Shown here: positions 15,508 through 22,409 of the stretch, piece after piece | Numbering within the stretch: position 1 is the first letter of the stretch | How the letters are laid out: every line of letters starts with the position of its first letter | Assembly (NCBI GenBank): GCA_934149365.1 | Contig: CAKPEI010000006.1 | Location: 43,149-107,148 of the forward strand | DNA from: an uncultured Clostridia bacterium | Lineage (GTDB): Bacteria; Bacillota; Clostridia; TANB77; CAG-465 | DNA length: 64,000 nucleotides | Reading direction: 5' to 3' | Notes under the pieces: generated by a model | Database searches by the model: none | What the model saw: the letters and a program-made list of their open reading frames with translations, nothing else | What the model was told of the DNA's origin: nothing | Made by a program: the position numbers and the translations under genes

Positions 15508-16791
15508 ATGCCAAAGAAAAAAGATACTGGTTATGATATATTTTGTTCATTTTGTGGTAGATATAAAGATGAAGTAAATAAAATAATTGCAGGTCCAAAT
15601 GGAATATTTATTTGTGATGAATGTATTGATACATGTAATAGAATTATTTTAGAAGATATCATGGAAAGTGATGATAAGCAAGAAGAAATAGGGGCAAAAG
15701 TGATAGAGAACACTGAAATACCATCTCCGGAACAAATAAACAAAATATTAGATGAATACGTAATAGGGCAGAAAGATGCTAAAAGAGTATTATCTGTTGC
15801 AGTATATAACCATTACAAAAGAATAAAAAATATGGATAAAATTGATGATGTTGAACTTCAAAAGAGTAATATATTAATGATAGGGCCAACTGGTTCTGGT
15901 AAAACATTGATAGCACAAACTCTTGCAAAAGTATTAAGAGTGCCATTTGCAATAGCAGATGCTACCACTTTAACAGAAGCAGGATATGTTGGAGAAGATG
16001 TAGAGAATATACTACTTAGACTTATTCAAGCAGCTGATTATGACATATCTAAAGCTGAAAAAGGTATTATCTATATCGACGAATTAGATAAGATTTCTAG
16101 GAAATCAGAAAACCCTTCAATAACAAGGGATGTAAGCGGTGAAGGTGTTCAACAGGCACTACTTAAAATTATAGAGGGAACTGTTGCAAGTGTACCACCT
16201 ACTGGTGGAAGAAAACACCCTCAACAAGAATATCTAAAGATTGATACATCTAATATATTATTTATATGTGGTGGAGCATTTGAAGGCTTAGAAAAGATAA
16301 TAGAGAGCCGTACCGGCGAAAAAGTTATGGGCTTCGGTGCAAAGGTAATCGAAAAGAAAGATATAGACTATGGAACTATTTTTTCAGAAGTATTACCTCA
16401 TGATATTATAAAATTTGGACTTATACCAGAGTTAGTAGGAAGATTACCGATTATAACATCATTAGGGCAATTAGATAAAGAAGCCTTTATTGATATATTA
16501 ACTAAACCTAAAAATGCAATTATAAAACAATATAAGAAAATGTTCAAGATGGATGATGTCGAGTTAGAGTTTGAAGACGATGCACTTGACGAGATAGTAA
16601 ATTTGGCTATTGAAAGAAAAACAGGTGCTAGAGGGCTAAGATCTATACTTGAAAAAGTAATGCTAACAGCTATGTATGAAGTCCCTTCAAATAAAAACAT
16701 TAAAAAATGTATTATAACAAAAAATGTTGTTACAAAAGGTGCAAAACCTACATATATAAAAACTAATATAAGTAGTGCTAAAGTAAAATAA
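15508..16791 (+). CDS. clpX: ATP-dependent Clp protease ATP-binding subunit ClpX
   Basis: ClpX is the AAA+ unfoldase that feeds substrates to ClpP. The 427 residues start with a four-cysteine zinc domain (CSFCGRYK, CDECID). They continue with Walker A GPTGSGKT, Walker B IIYIDELDKI and the pore and partner loops, including MGFGAK at the IGF-loop position that docks on ClpP. ARGLRSILE is sensor 2. Length is normal. A terminator closes the operon. Confidence 0.98.
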   Translation: MPKKKDTGYDIFCSFCGRYKDEVNKIIAGPNGIFICDECIDTCNRIILEDIMESDDKQEEIGAKVIENTEIPSPEQINKILDEYVIGQKDAKRVLSVAVYNHYKRIKNMDKIDDVELQKSNILMIGPTGSGKTLIAQTLAKVLRVPFAIADATTLTEAGYVGEDVENILLRLIQAADYDISKAEKGIIYIDELDKISRKSENPSITRDVSGEGVQQALLKIIEGTVASVPPTGGRKHPQQEYLKIDTSNILFICGGAFEGLEKIIESRTGEKVMGFGAKVIEKKDIDYGTIFSEVLPHDIIKFGLIPELVGRLPIITSLGQLDKEAFIDILTKPKNAIIKQYKKMFKMDDVELEFEDDALDEIVNLAIERKTGARGLRSILEKVMLTAMYEVPSNKNIKKCIITKNVVTKGAKPTYIKTNISSAKVK

Positions 16792-16807
16792 CAATAGAAA
16801 TATATGA

Positions 16808-16839
16808 ATGTCTAGTAAATTATTGCTAGACATTTTTTT
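16808..16839 (+). terminator. Terminator of tig-clpP-clpX
   Basis: Perfect 8-bp stem ATGTCTAG/CTAGACAT with a 10-base loop, followed by TTTTTT. Confidence 0.9.
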
Positions 16840-16859
16840 GTAAAAAAGATAAAAAAGTG

Positions 16860-16910
16860 TTGACAAACGTTTGTTTGTATATTATAATTAAACCATAAGA
16901 ACAAGTGTTC
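16860..16910 (+). promoter_or_regulatory. SOS-controlled promoter with two LexA-box candidates
   Basis: TTGACA (16860-16865), 17 bases, TATAAT (16883-16888). AAACGTTTGTTT overlaps the -35 region (AAAC-N4-GTTT). A perfect GAAC-AAGT-GTTC lies at 16899-16910, at or just after the start of transcription. Gram-positive LexA boxes have the form GAAC-N4-GTTC/T, and the same form occurs at lexA and dinD in this window. Confidence 0.75.
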
Positions 16911-16922
16911 AGAGGTGATAAT

Positions 16923-17225
16923 ATGAAAAAAACGAGAAAATATAAAATAAACATAAAAAGGATATCTATGAATATACTAATTATACTTACTATATTTATG
17001 ATATATAATATATTTACATCAAACATTTTTGGTAAAAAAGAACTTAAAACTGAAAATATAACTATAGCAGCTCATGATACATTATGGAATATTTCAAGTA
17101 ATATATGTAAAAGTAATTCTAGCTTAAATGTTCAAGAAGTTATAAATGATATAAAAGAAATAAACGGCTTAGAAAATAATAATATAGTTGCAGGTCATAC
17201 ATTAGCCATTCCGATATATGAATAA
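16923..17225 (+). CDS. YneA-like cell-division suppressor with LysM domain
   Basis: The 100-residue protein has a basic N-terminus, one membrane helix at about residues 16-34 and an extracytoplasmic LysM-type segment. In that segment AAHDTLWNIS leads to NIVAGHTLAIPIYE at the end. This is the architecture of YneA, the SOS-induced protein that delays septation during DNA repair in Bacillus. The promoter carries two LexA-box candidates, which supports the role strongly. The start chosen is the ATG with AGAGGTGATA upstream; an in-frame GTG 18 bases earlier lies inside the operator. In Bacillus yneA adjoins lexA; here lexA is 16 kb away. Confidence 0.75.
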   Translation: MKKTRKYKINIKRISMNILIILTIFMIYNIFTSNIFGKKELKTENITIAAHDTLWNISSNICKSNSSLNVQEVINDIKEINGLENNNIVAGHTLAIPIYE

Positions 17226-17228
17226 TAA

Positions 17229-17264
17229 AATATGAAGGGGAATTTACTCGCCTTCATATTTTTG
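17229..17264. terminator. Bidirectional terminator between yneA-like gene and recombinase gene
   Basis: AATATGAAGG pairs perfectly with CCTTCATATT across a 12-base loop, with a T run on the plus side and a shorter T-rich stretch on the minus side. It overlaps the last codons of the recombinase gene. Confidence 0.75.
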
Positions 17265-18219
17265 TATTATTTAATGGGTTATTGTCTAATGCATCTCGTA
17301 CATCGTCATTATCAATATGAGTATATATTTCAGTAGTAGATATTGACTCATGACCTAATACTTGCTGTAAAGCCCTAATGTCTACATTACCATATTTGTG
17401 CATTAATGTTGCTGCTGTATGTCTTAGTTTGTGTGGCGAATATTTATTTGGATCTAAACCAGCTTGGACTATATATTTTTTTACTGTTACTTCTACAGTT
17501 CTTTTACCAATTCTTTTCTTCCTACTACTTAAAAATAAAGCATTTTTGTCTATTACGCCATCTACAGGACGTTCTTTAAGATAATTGGAGATAGCAGATA
17601 AACATGCATCATTTAAGTGTATAGAGCGTTCTTTATTACCTTTACCGATAACTGTTAAAGTATCATCTCTTATATTAGTAAGATTTATATTAACAAGTTC
17701 TGAAAGTCGTAAACCACAATTCAAGAATAAAGTTAGTATAGCATAGTCCCTATTTTTATGTTTACCATCAACGGAGTGGAGTAGGGAGACGGCTTCATCC
17801 AAGTTTAAATATTTTGGCATTCTTTTTCCAAGTTTTGGAGTTTCCAAATCAATCGTTGGGTTAACTTGCAATAATTTTTCTTTGTTACAAAGGTAATTGT
17901 AAAAAGATTTTATTGTAGCAATTTTTCTGGCTCTAGAAACTGGTTTTGCATTTAAATCATTTGACATATGATATAAATAATTATAAAAATCTGATAATGA
18001 TAAATTTTTAAAAAATTCTATATCTAAATCTCTAATATCAATTTCTTCTAAATTTTCAATTTTTAAATTATATCTATCACGTTTTAAATATCTAAATAAA
18101 GCTCTTAAATCATAATAATATTCTTTTACAGTTGCTGCAGATCTATTTTTAATAGTTTGCATGTAAATTAGATAATTTTTTATAATAATTGGAACATCTT
18201 CATAATCTGTTGTATTCAT
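17254..18219 (-). CDS. Tyrosine recombinase, XerC/XerD type
   Basis: The protein is a 321-residue site-specific recombinase. An N-terminal SAM-like core-binding domain (residues about 10-100; NYLIYMQTIKNRSAATVKEY) is followed by the catalytic domain. The first active-site Arg is in GLRLSEL, the HxxR pair in SPHKLRHTAATLM, the next His in LGHESISTTE and the Tyr in IYTHI. Length and simplicity match Xer chromosome-dimer resolvases rather than phage integrases. No excisionase, repeats or cargo genes are nearby. The gene stands alone. Its upstream 375-base region holds palindromes but no obvious dif site. Assignment as Xer type is good; which Xer is uncertain. Confidence 0.85.
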   Translation of the reverse strand: MNTTDYEDVPIIIKNYLIYMQTIKNRSAATVKEYYYDLRALFRYLKRDRYNLKIENLEEIDIRDLDIEFFKNLSLSDFYNYLYHMSNDLNAKPVSRARKIATIKSFYNYLCNKEKLLQVNPTIDLETPKLGKRMPKYLNLDEAVSLLHSVDGKHKNRDYAILTLFLNCGLRLSELVNINLTNIRDDTLTVIGKGNKERSIHLNDACLSAISNYLKERPVDGVIDKNALFLSSRKKRIGKRTVEVTVKKYIVQAGLDPNKYSPHKLRHTAATLMHKYGNVDIRALQQVLGHESISTTEIYTHIDNDDVRDALDNNPLNNTKI

Positions 18220-18594
18220 AAATTAACCTCCAAAAAACGACGCTCTAGAATCGATTTTAAGCCATTTTTATTATTAGGGGTATATACCAGGTCAGCTTAA
18301 AAAAAGCTTATTTTATCAAATCTTAACAAATTTATAATTATGCTAGGAAAAAGTAACTTAATTATAAGGTAGGTATCAAAAAATTATATAAGTTAATCAT
18401 ATATAAAGAATATAAAATAAAAAACTTATAAAACTAATATTTATAATAGTAAAAAGGCTAGTAATCAAATGTATACATATATAATAACAGATATAAGCAA
18501 AATAAGCAATATTTTAACTACCTGTTTTTCGCAAAATTTATATTTTGCGCAATTATTAAAAACATTTTATATAGGGCTTTCACCCTTCTTCTCC
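18220..18594. other. Gene-free AT-rich region with two palindromes
   Basis: No credible gene is visible in these 375 bases. They hold the upstream region of the recombinase and the 3' side of the small orphan gene. Two symmetrical elements stand out: GGTATATACC (18279-18288), about 60 bases before the recombinase start, and CGCAAAAT-TTAT-ATTTTGCG (18530-18549). The second has no T run, so it is not an obvious terminator. Confidence 0.5.
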
Positions 18595-18867
18595 TCAATT
18601 ATTCTTTTTTAACATTGCACTATTATCTACAAAGAAATCAGATTTTTTATTATATAGTTGTTCGTTTGCTCTGCATGCTAATAAACGTTGCATATAATAC
18701 ATTGACTCACATACATTCTTATCCAAATACAAAAATCTTAAATCTAACAAATTTTCAGATATACTTTTTTGACTAATATACAACGAATTTATTAATAAAC
18801 TAATTTCTTTTGCTGTTAATGATAATACTACCTTTTTTCTATTATATATGTAATTAAATATTTTAAT
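18595..18867 (-). CDS. Orphan small protein, about 90 aa, apparent ATT start
   Basis: I do not recognise the family. The frame encodes a soluble helical protein (VVLSLTAKEISLLINSL, NLLDLRFLYLDKN, MYYMQRLLACR). The conventional-looking start is a TTG at 18781-18783, but it has no ribosome site. The frame is open further up and an excellent AGAAGGGGG lies 7 bases before an ATT codon (18865-18867), which is my preferred start. A strong promoter lies upstream. Initiation at ATT is rare, and that choice is an inference. The protein looks genuinely coding, because the extra N-terminal 28 residues read as a natural beta-strand and helix. Confidence 0.6.
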   Translation of the reverse strand: MKIFNYIYNRKKVVLSLTAKEISLLINSLYISQKSISENLLDLRFLYLDKNVCESMYYMQRLLACRANEQLYNKKSDFFVDNSAMLKKNN

Positions 18868-18919
18868 ATAGATACCCCCTTCTAATATTAGTATCGAACA
18901 CAGATTACATAATATATAA

Positions 18920-18948
18920 AATATAGCGTATTATGTAAATTTTGTCAA
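18920..18948 (-). promoter_or_regulatory. Promoter of the ATT-start orphan gene
   Basis: Minus strand: TTGACA (18948-18943), 17 bases, TATATT (18925-18920). The spacer contains TTTACATAAT, shared with the WG-repeat and 154-aa gene promoters. Confidence 0.7.
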
Positions 18949-19087
18949 ACTTTAGGTACTGACATAACATTGTTTTTTATTATAAGTCTACTACTCCTTT
19001 AAATTAAATAACAGATTTTTTATTTCTCGACAAGTTTCGACACCAATTAATTTGATTATATGAAATAATACATTAGAGGTTGATTAT

Positions 19088-19570
19088 ATGGTATATCTTT
19101 TTATAATAGCAGTTATTTTAATAGTATATATATTAGTTCGTTTAAAAGATTATAATAAATATATTGAAAAACAAAATAATTATACTTTCTATGGACAAAA
19201 AAACAAGTACTTACTCACGAGGAATGAATTATCTTTCTTTTATAAATTAAAGCCAATTACAGACAAATATGATTTATATATATTCCCTAAAGTTCGTATG
19301 GCAGATCTAATTAATACCAACAATCTAAGTAATTTTGGTAAGATAAAATCTAAACATATAGATTTTACCATTTGTGATAGGCACTGCTGTCCTCTTCTCT
19401 TTTTAGAATTAGATGATGATTCACACCACAATTATGAACGTAAAAAAAATGACATAAAAAAAGATTATATTATGGAAAATATAAAAGCTAATTTTATTAG
19501 AATTAAGTCTAATGAAATAGAACATAAATTAAAGTATATTGAAAGTGTATTAATTAATAAAGATAGTTAA
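19088..19570 (+). CDS. DUF2726-type protein with N-terminal membrane helix
   Basis: The 160-residue protein starts with one membrane helix (residues 2-18). The rest resembles DUF2726 of the PD-(D/E)XK nuclease-like superfamily: LLTRNELSFFYKLKPI, YDLYIFPKVRMADLI, HIDFTICD, then PLLFLELDDDSHH and a C-terminal helix. The Asp in HIDF and the ELD segment are in the positions expected for the nuclease core. The typical Lys after ELD is replaced by DDSH, which is common in this family. RBS is GAGGTTGAT. It has no operon partner; the downstream hairpin can serve as its terminator. Its target is unknown. Confidence 0.7.
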   Translation: MVYLFIIAVILIVYILVRLKDYNKYIEKQNNYTFYGQKNKYLLTRNELSFFYKLKPITDKYDLYIFPKVRMADLINTNNLSNFGKIKSKHIDFTICDRHCCPLLFLELDDDSHHNYERKKNDIKKDYIMENIKANFIRIKSNEIEHKLKYIESVLINKDS

Positions 19571-19585
19571 TACAAGTATACATGA

Positions 19586-19622
19586 ACAAAATTAAGACCC
19601 CCTCAAAATTGAGAGGATCTTT
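19586..19622. terminator. Bidirectional terminator between convergent genes
   Basis: GACCCCCTCAA pairs with TTGAGAGGATC, with T-rich tails on both strands. It serves the DUF2726 gene and the convergent 154-aa gene. Confidence 0.75.
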
Positions 19623-19626
19623 TGCT

Positions 19627-20091
19627 TTACTCTTCTTCATCATCTTCCAATGTGAAGAATATTTCGAATGTGTTTGCAATCTGCGCTCTTTGTGCATCCG
19701 GAAGGAATTTTTCAGGGTAAATCTTAGAAGCATTATCCCATATTCCATCTGCATCACGTTTGTGGAAACGCAATGTAACATTTCCGCCATTGTCGATTGT
19801 TAAAACCATAGCGCCGATTGAGCCGATAAGTTTGTTTCTGAGACCAGGGTCAATTTTATAAAATGATTCTCCTAATCTCATAAGATCTTTCTTGAGAAGA
19901 TCCACAGCGCTCTGAGTTAAAGCATCCCATTCAGAAACATCTGTTACCTTGTTTTTCAGCAAGCAAAAAGAAAATGGTCTTGACAAGTTCAAAAGTTCAC
20001 TGTACGAGATATTTGTGACCCTATTTGTCCTAGCATTACTTTCCGCCTCCTGATTTGTCCCATCTTTAAAAAGCCATGTTCTGATACTCAT
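19627..20091 (-). CDS. Orphan protein of unknown function, 154 aa
   Basis: I do not recognise this protein. It is soluble, without signal or membrane segments. An N-terminal low-complexity start (SIRTWLFKDG) leads to helices (YSELLNLSRPF, SAVDLLKKDLMRLG). A beta-rich core (AMVLTIDNGGNVTLRFHKRD) and an acidic tail (LEDDEEE) follow. Codon use is clearly richer in C and G third positions than in neighbours, suggesting transfer. It has its own strong promoter and terminator, with AGGAGG upstream, making it another monocistronic cassette. Confidence 0.75.
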   Translation of the reverse strand: MSIRTWLFKDGTNQEAESNARTNRVTNISYSELLNLSRPFSFCLLKNKVTDVSEWDALTQSAVDLLKKDLMRLGESFYKIDPGLRNKLIGSIGAMVLTIDNGGNVTLRFHKRDADGIWDNASKIYPEKFLPDAQRAQIANTFEIFFTLEDDEEE

Positions 20092-20148
20092 AATATAAGT
20101 CCTCCTATATAATTATATAATATGATATTAAATATAAACTACAATAAT

Positions 20149-20177
20149 ATTATACCATATTATGTAAACTATGTCAA
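20149..20177 (-). promoter_or_regulatory. Promoter of the 154-aa orphan gene
   Basis: Minus strand: TTGACA, 17-base spacer containing TTTACATAAT, then TATAAT. Both hexamers are consensus. Confidence 0.85.
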
Positions 20178-20182
20178 TACAT

Positions 20183-20212
20183 AAAAAATACACCTCTACA
20201 CGTTCGTAGAGG
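20183..20212 (-). terminator. Terminator of the nuclease-fold gene
   Basis: Perfect 7-bp stem CCTCTAC/GTAGAGG with a 6-base loop; on the minus strand it is followed by TGTATTTTTT. Confidence 0.8.
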
Positions 20213-20275
20213 CGATTATAAGAGGTTGATATATGAAAACTAAAGGTTTTTCCTTTAATCGGCATTCAAATTAAT

Positions 20276-20869
20276 TTAAGCTTTCCAAATACCTATTGAA
20301 GCTCTTCTTGCTTCTGTCTCAGCTTCTAAAAGAATATCTAATTTATCAACATTCTTTCTTTCTACTCTTAAAGTAGCACATCCTTCTTTAAGTAACTGGG
20401 TATTGTATAATTCATCTGATAGATAAACATACGCATAAGCTTTGTTTTTATCTAATTTTGAATTGTCAAATTCTATTTTAACATTTTTGTTTAACAAATC
20501 TTTTTCCATTTTCTCTTTTAGTAAAGTACTATCTTTAGAATTCTCAATTCCTATTAGATTTATTTTGTAATATTCGTTTTTAGAAGTCTCAAGGACAATT
20601 CCACCGTCATTGCTTACAGCATATACTTTGTAATTTTTAGATTTTGTAAATGCTTTCAGTTTCTCTAATTCTTTTGGCATTGAACTTGATATGTCAACTG
20701 ATGAATCTTCCTTTGTAAGGTTTGCTATTTGCTCTTTATTTAAATCATTCTCTAATGACCTAGAAGCTATGAATAAACCTCCAGCAATTAGAACAATAGA
20801 TATTAATATAGCTATAGCAGGTGGTCCATATTGTCTTATATAAAAGCTTCTTTTATTTTCATAGTACAT
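20276..20869 (-). CDS. Membrane-anchored SNase-like protein, probably inactive
   Basis: The 197-residue protein has one membrane helix (about residues 14-35) and an outward-facing domain with the staphylococcal-nuclease fold pattern: YKINLIGIENSKDS, KNVKIEFDNSKLDKN, AYAYVYLSDELYNTQLL, KEGCATL and EARRASIGIW. The family's catalytic DGDT, the Glu in IDAPE and the two arginines are not seen at the matching places (NDGG, IENSKDS, NKAYAYV). It is therefore likely a binding domain rather than a nuclease. AGGAGG lies upstream. It is a single gene with its own terminator. The fold call is good; the lack of activity is inference. Confidence 0.75.
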   Translation of the reverse strand: MYYENKRSFYIRQYGPPAIAILISIVLIAGGLFIASRSLENDLNKEQIANLTKEDSSVDISSSMPKELEKLKAFTKSKNYKVYAVSNDGGIVLETSKNEYYKINLIGIENSKDSTLLKEKMEKDLLNKNVKIEFDNSKLDKNKAYAYVYLSDELYNTQLLKEGCATLRVERKNVDKLDILLEAETEARRASIGIWKA

Positions 20870-20994
20870 CAGTTAACACCTCCTTATTAGTAAAACAAAC
20901 ATCTTACGAATATTATTGTAGCACAATTTTTATGTAAAGTCAATAGTTATGTTTACTATTTTGTTAAATTTTAGCATACATTAGGGAAAAATAT

Positions 20995-21015
20995 AAAAAA
21001 GTACCCCGAAAGGTA
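20995..21015 (-). terminator. Terminator of yebC
   Basis: GTACC/GGTAC stem with a 6-base loop; on the minus strand it is followed by TTTTTT. Confidence 0.75.
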
Positions 21016-21024
21016 CTATTTTAC

Positions 21025-21741
21025 TTAAATATTTGCATTATGCCAAACGTTTTGCACATCATCATTATCATCTAATTTATCTAAAAATTTATTAACTTTT
21101 TCTTCTTCCTCTTCAGACAAATCTTTTTTCATGTTTGGGACCATTTTTATTTCAGCTTCAACTAGCTCATAATTTTCATTTTCTAATACTTCCCTAACAT
21201 TTGCAAAATCCTGAGGTGCTGTTATAATTTCAAAATATTCTTCATCAGAAGTAAAGTCTTCCGCACCAGCATCGATAACTTGCATCATTAATTCTTGCTC
21301 GTCTATTGCTTCTGTGTTCTCTATAATTATAACACCCTTTTTATCAAACATATAGCCAACTGAACCAGTTTGACCCATATTACCGCCACTTCTATCAAAT
21401 ATACATCTTATATCTGCAGCAGATCTATTTTTATTATCAGTTGCTACTTCAACAATAACTGCTATACCGCAAGGTCCAAAACCTTCATATGTAACTTCTT
21501 CATAATTTTCACTACTACTAGAAGCTTTTTTGATTGAGTTATTTATTGTATCATTTGGCATATTTGCAGCCTTACATTTTGCTATTACATTCTTTAGTTT
21601 TGAATTACCAGCAGGATCAGGGCCACCTTCTTTAACTGCTATTAATAATTCTCTACCTAGTTTTGTAAATATTTTTCCTCTTGCTGCATCCGCTTTACCT
21701 TTTTTGGCTTGTATATTATGCCATTTGCTATGTCCTGACAT
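21025..21741 (-). CDS. yebC: YebC/PmpR family protein
   Basis: The 238-residue protein belongs to the YebC/PmpR (TACO1) family, reported both as DNA-binding regulators and as ribosome-associated factors aiding translation of difficult peptides. It begins with the near-invariant SGHSKWHNIQAKKGKADAARG. It also has KFTKLGREL-type (IFTKLGRELL), YEGFGPCGIAVIVE and VGYMFDKKGVI. Length is normal. The gene has its own terminator; in many bacteria it sits near ruvC, which is not the case here. Confidence 0.96.
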   Translation of the reverse strand: MSGHSKWHNIQAKKGKADAARGKIFTKLGRELLIAVKEGGPDPAGNSKLKNVIAKCKAANMPNDTINNSIKKASSSSENYEEVTYEGFGPCGIAVIVEVATDNKNRSAADIRCIFDRSGGNMGQTGSVGYMFDKKGVIIIENTEAIDEQELMMQVIDAGAEDFTSDEEYFEIITAPQDFANVREVLENENYELVEAEIKMVPNMKKDLSEEEEEKVNKFLDKLDDNDDVQNVWHNANI

Positions 21742-21837
21742 GGTTAATTCCTCCTTTTCTCTATACGATATAGTTATTATAGCACATTACTTTTAAATTG
21801 TGTAGATTTTTACATTATTTTTTGTATATTATAAATT

Positions 21838-22407
21838 TTATTTATACAGTTCTACATATTTATCATAATAATTAAGTATGTTAATTAAATACTCTCTAGT
21901 TTCTTTAAAAGGTATATTTGAAATTATTAATTTATTATCTCTAAATATACTTTCAGAAGTAATCCATTTATCTACATTTCCAAGTCCTGCATTGTACGCA
22001 CATATTGCTAAATGTAAATTACCATTATATCTATCCAACAATGATTTAAAATATTTTGATCCTACGTTAATATTAGTTGCTGCATCATATAAATTTACTT
22101 CGCTATCATTTGAAATTTCTTTTGCTGTACTGTCTAAAACTTGCATAAGACCTTTTGCATTTTTCTTTGATGTGGCATATTCATTAAACTTGCTTTCTTG
22201 TTTTATAATTGAAAAAATCAAATAAGGATCTAAATTTGTATTTGCAGCAGCTTCTTTAACTATCTCTTCATATTTAGTAACGTAAACATATTTTTTCAGA
22301 ATAATTTTAGTTGTGTATATACTTAATAAAACTATAAGTACAATAATTATACTTATAGTAAATATATTTGTAACCTTTTTTATATCAATCTCTTTAAAAA
22401 TTTCCAT
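21838..22407 (-). CDS. Lytic transglycosylase, Slt family
   Basis: This is a membrane-anchored murein lytic transglycosylase of 189 residues. A membrane helix near residues 15-35 is followed by an SLT domain. DPYLIFSIIKQESKFNE carries the catalytic Glu, GLMQVLDSTA is the GLMQ motif, and CAYNAGLGNVDKWI is the AYNAG motif. It starts two bases after the polA stop, so it is translationally linked to polA. Cleavage of peptidoglycan outside the membrane is the expected role. Confidence 0.92.
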   Translation of the reverse strand: MEIFKEIDIKKVTNIFTISIIIVLIVLLSIYTTKIILKKYVYVTKYEEIVKEAAANTNLDPYLIFSIIKQESKFNEYATSKKNAKGLMQVLDSTAKEISNDSEVNLYDAATNINVGSKYFKSLLDRYNGNLHLAICAYNAGLGNVDKWITSESIFRDNKLIISNIPFKETREYLINILNYYDKYVELYK

Positions 22408-22409
22408 TA

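Noticed and set aside
17254..18219. Tyrosine recombinase as integrase of a mobile element
   Set aside because: No att repeats, excisionase, relaxase or cargo genes were seen; size and motifs fit a Xer-type resolvase.
18905..18945. TTACATAATA and TATTATGTAA arms as a dif site next to the recombinase
   Set aside because: The arms are about 14 bases apart rather than 6 and coincide with a promoter; similar TTACATAAT motifs occur in several other promoters.
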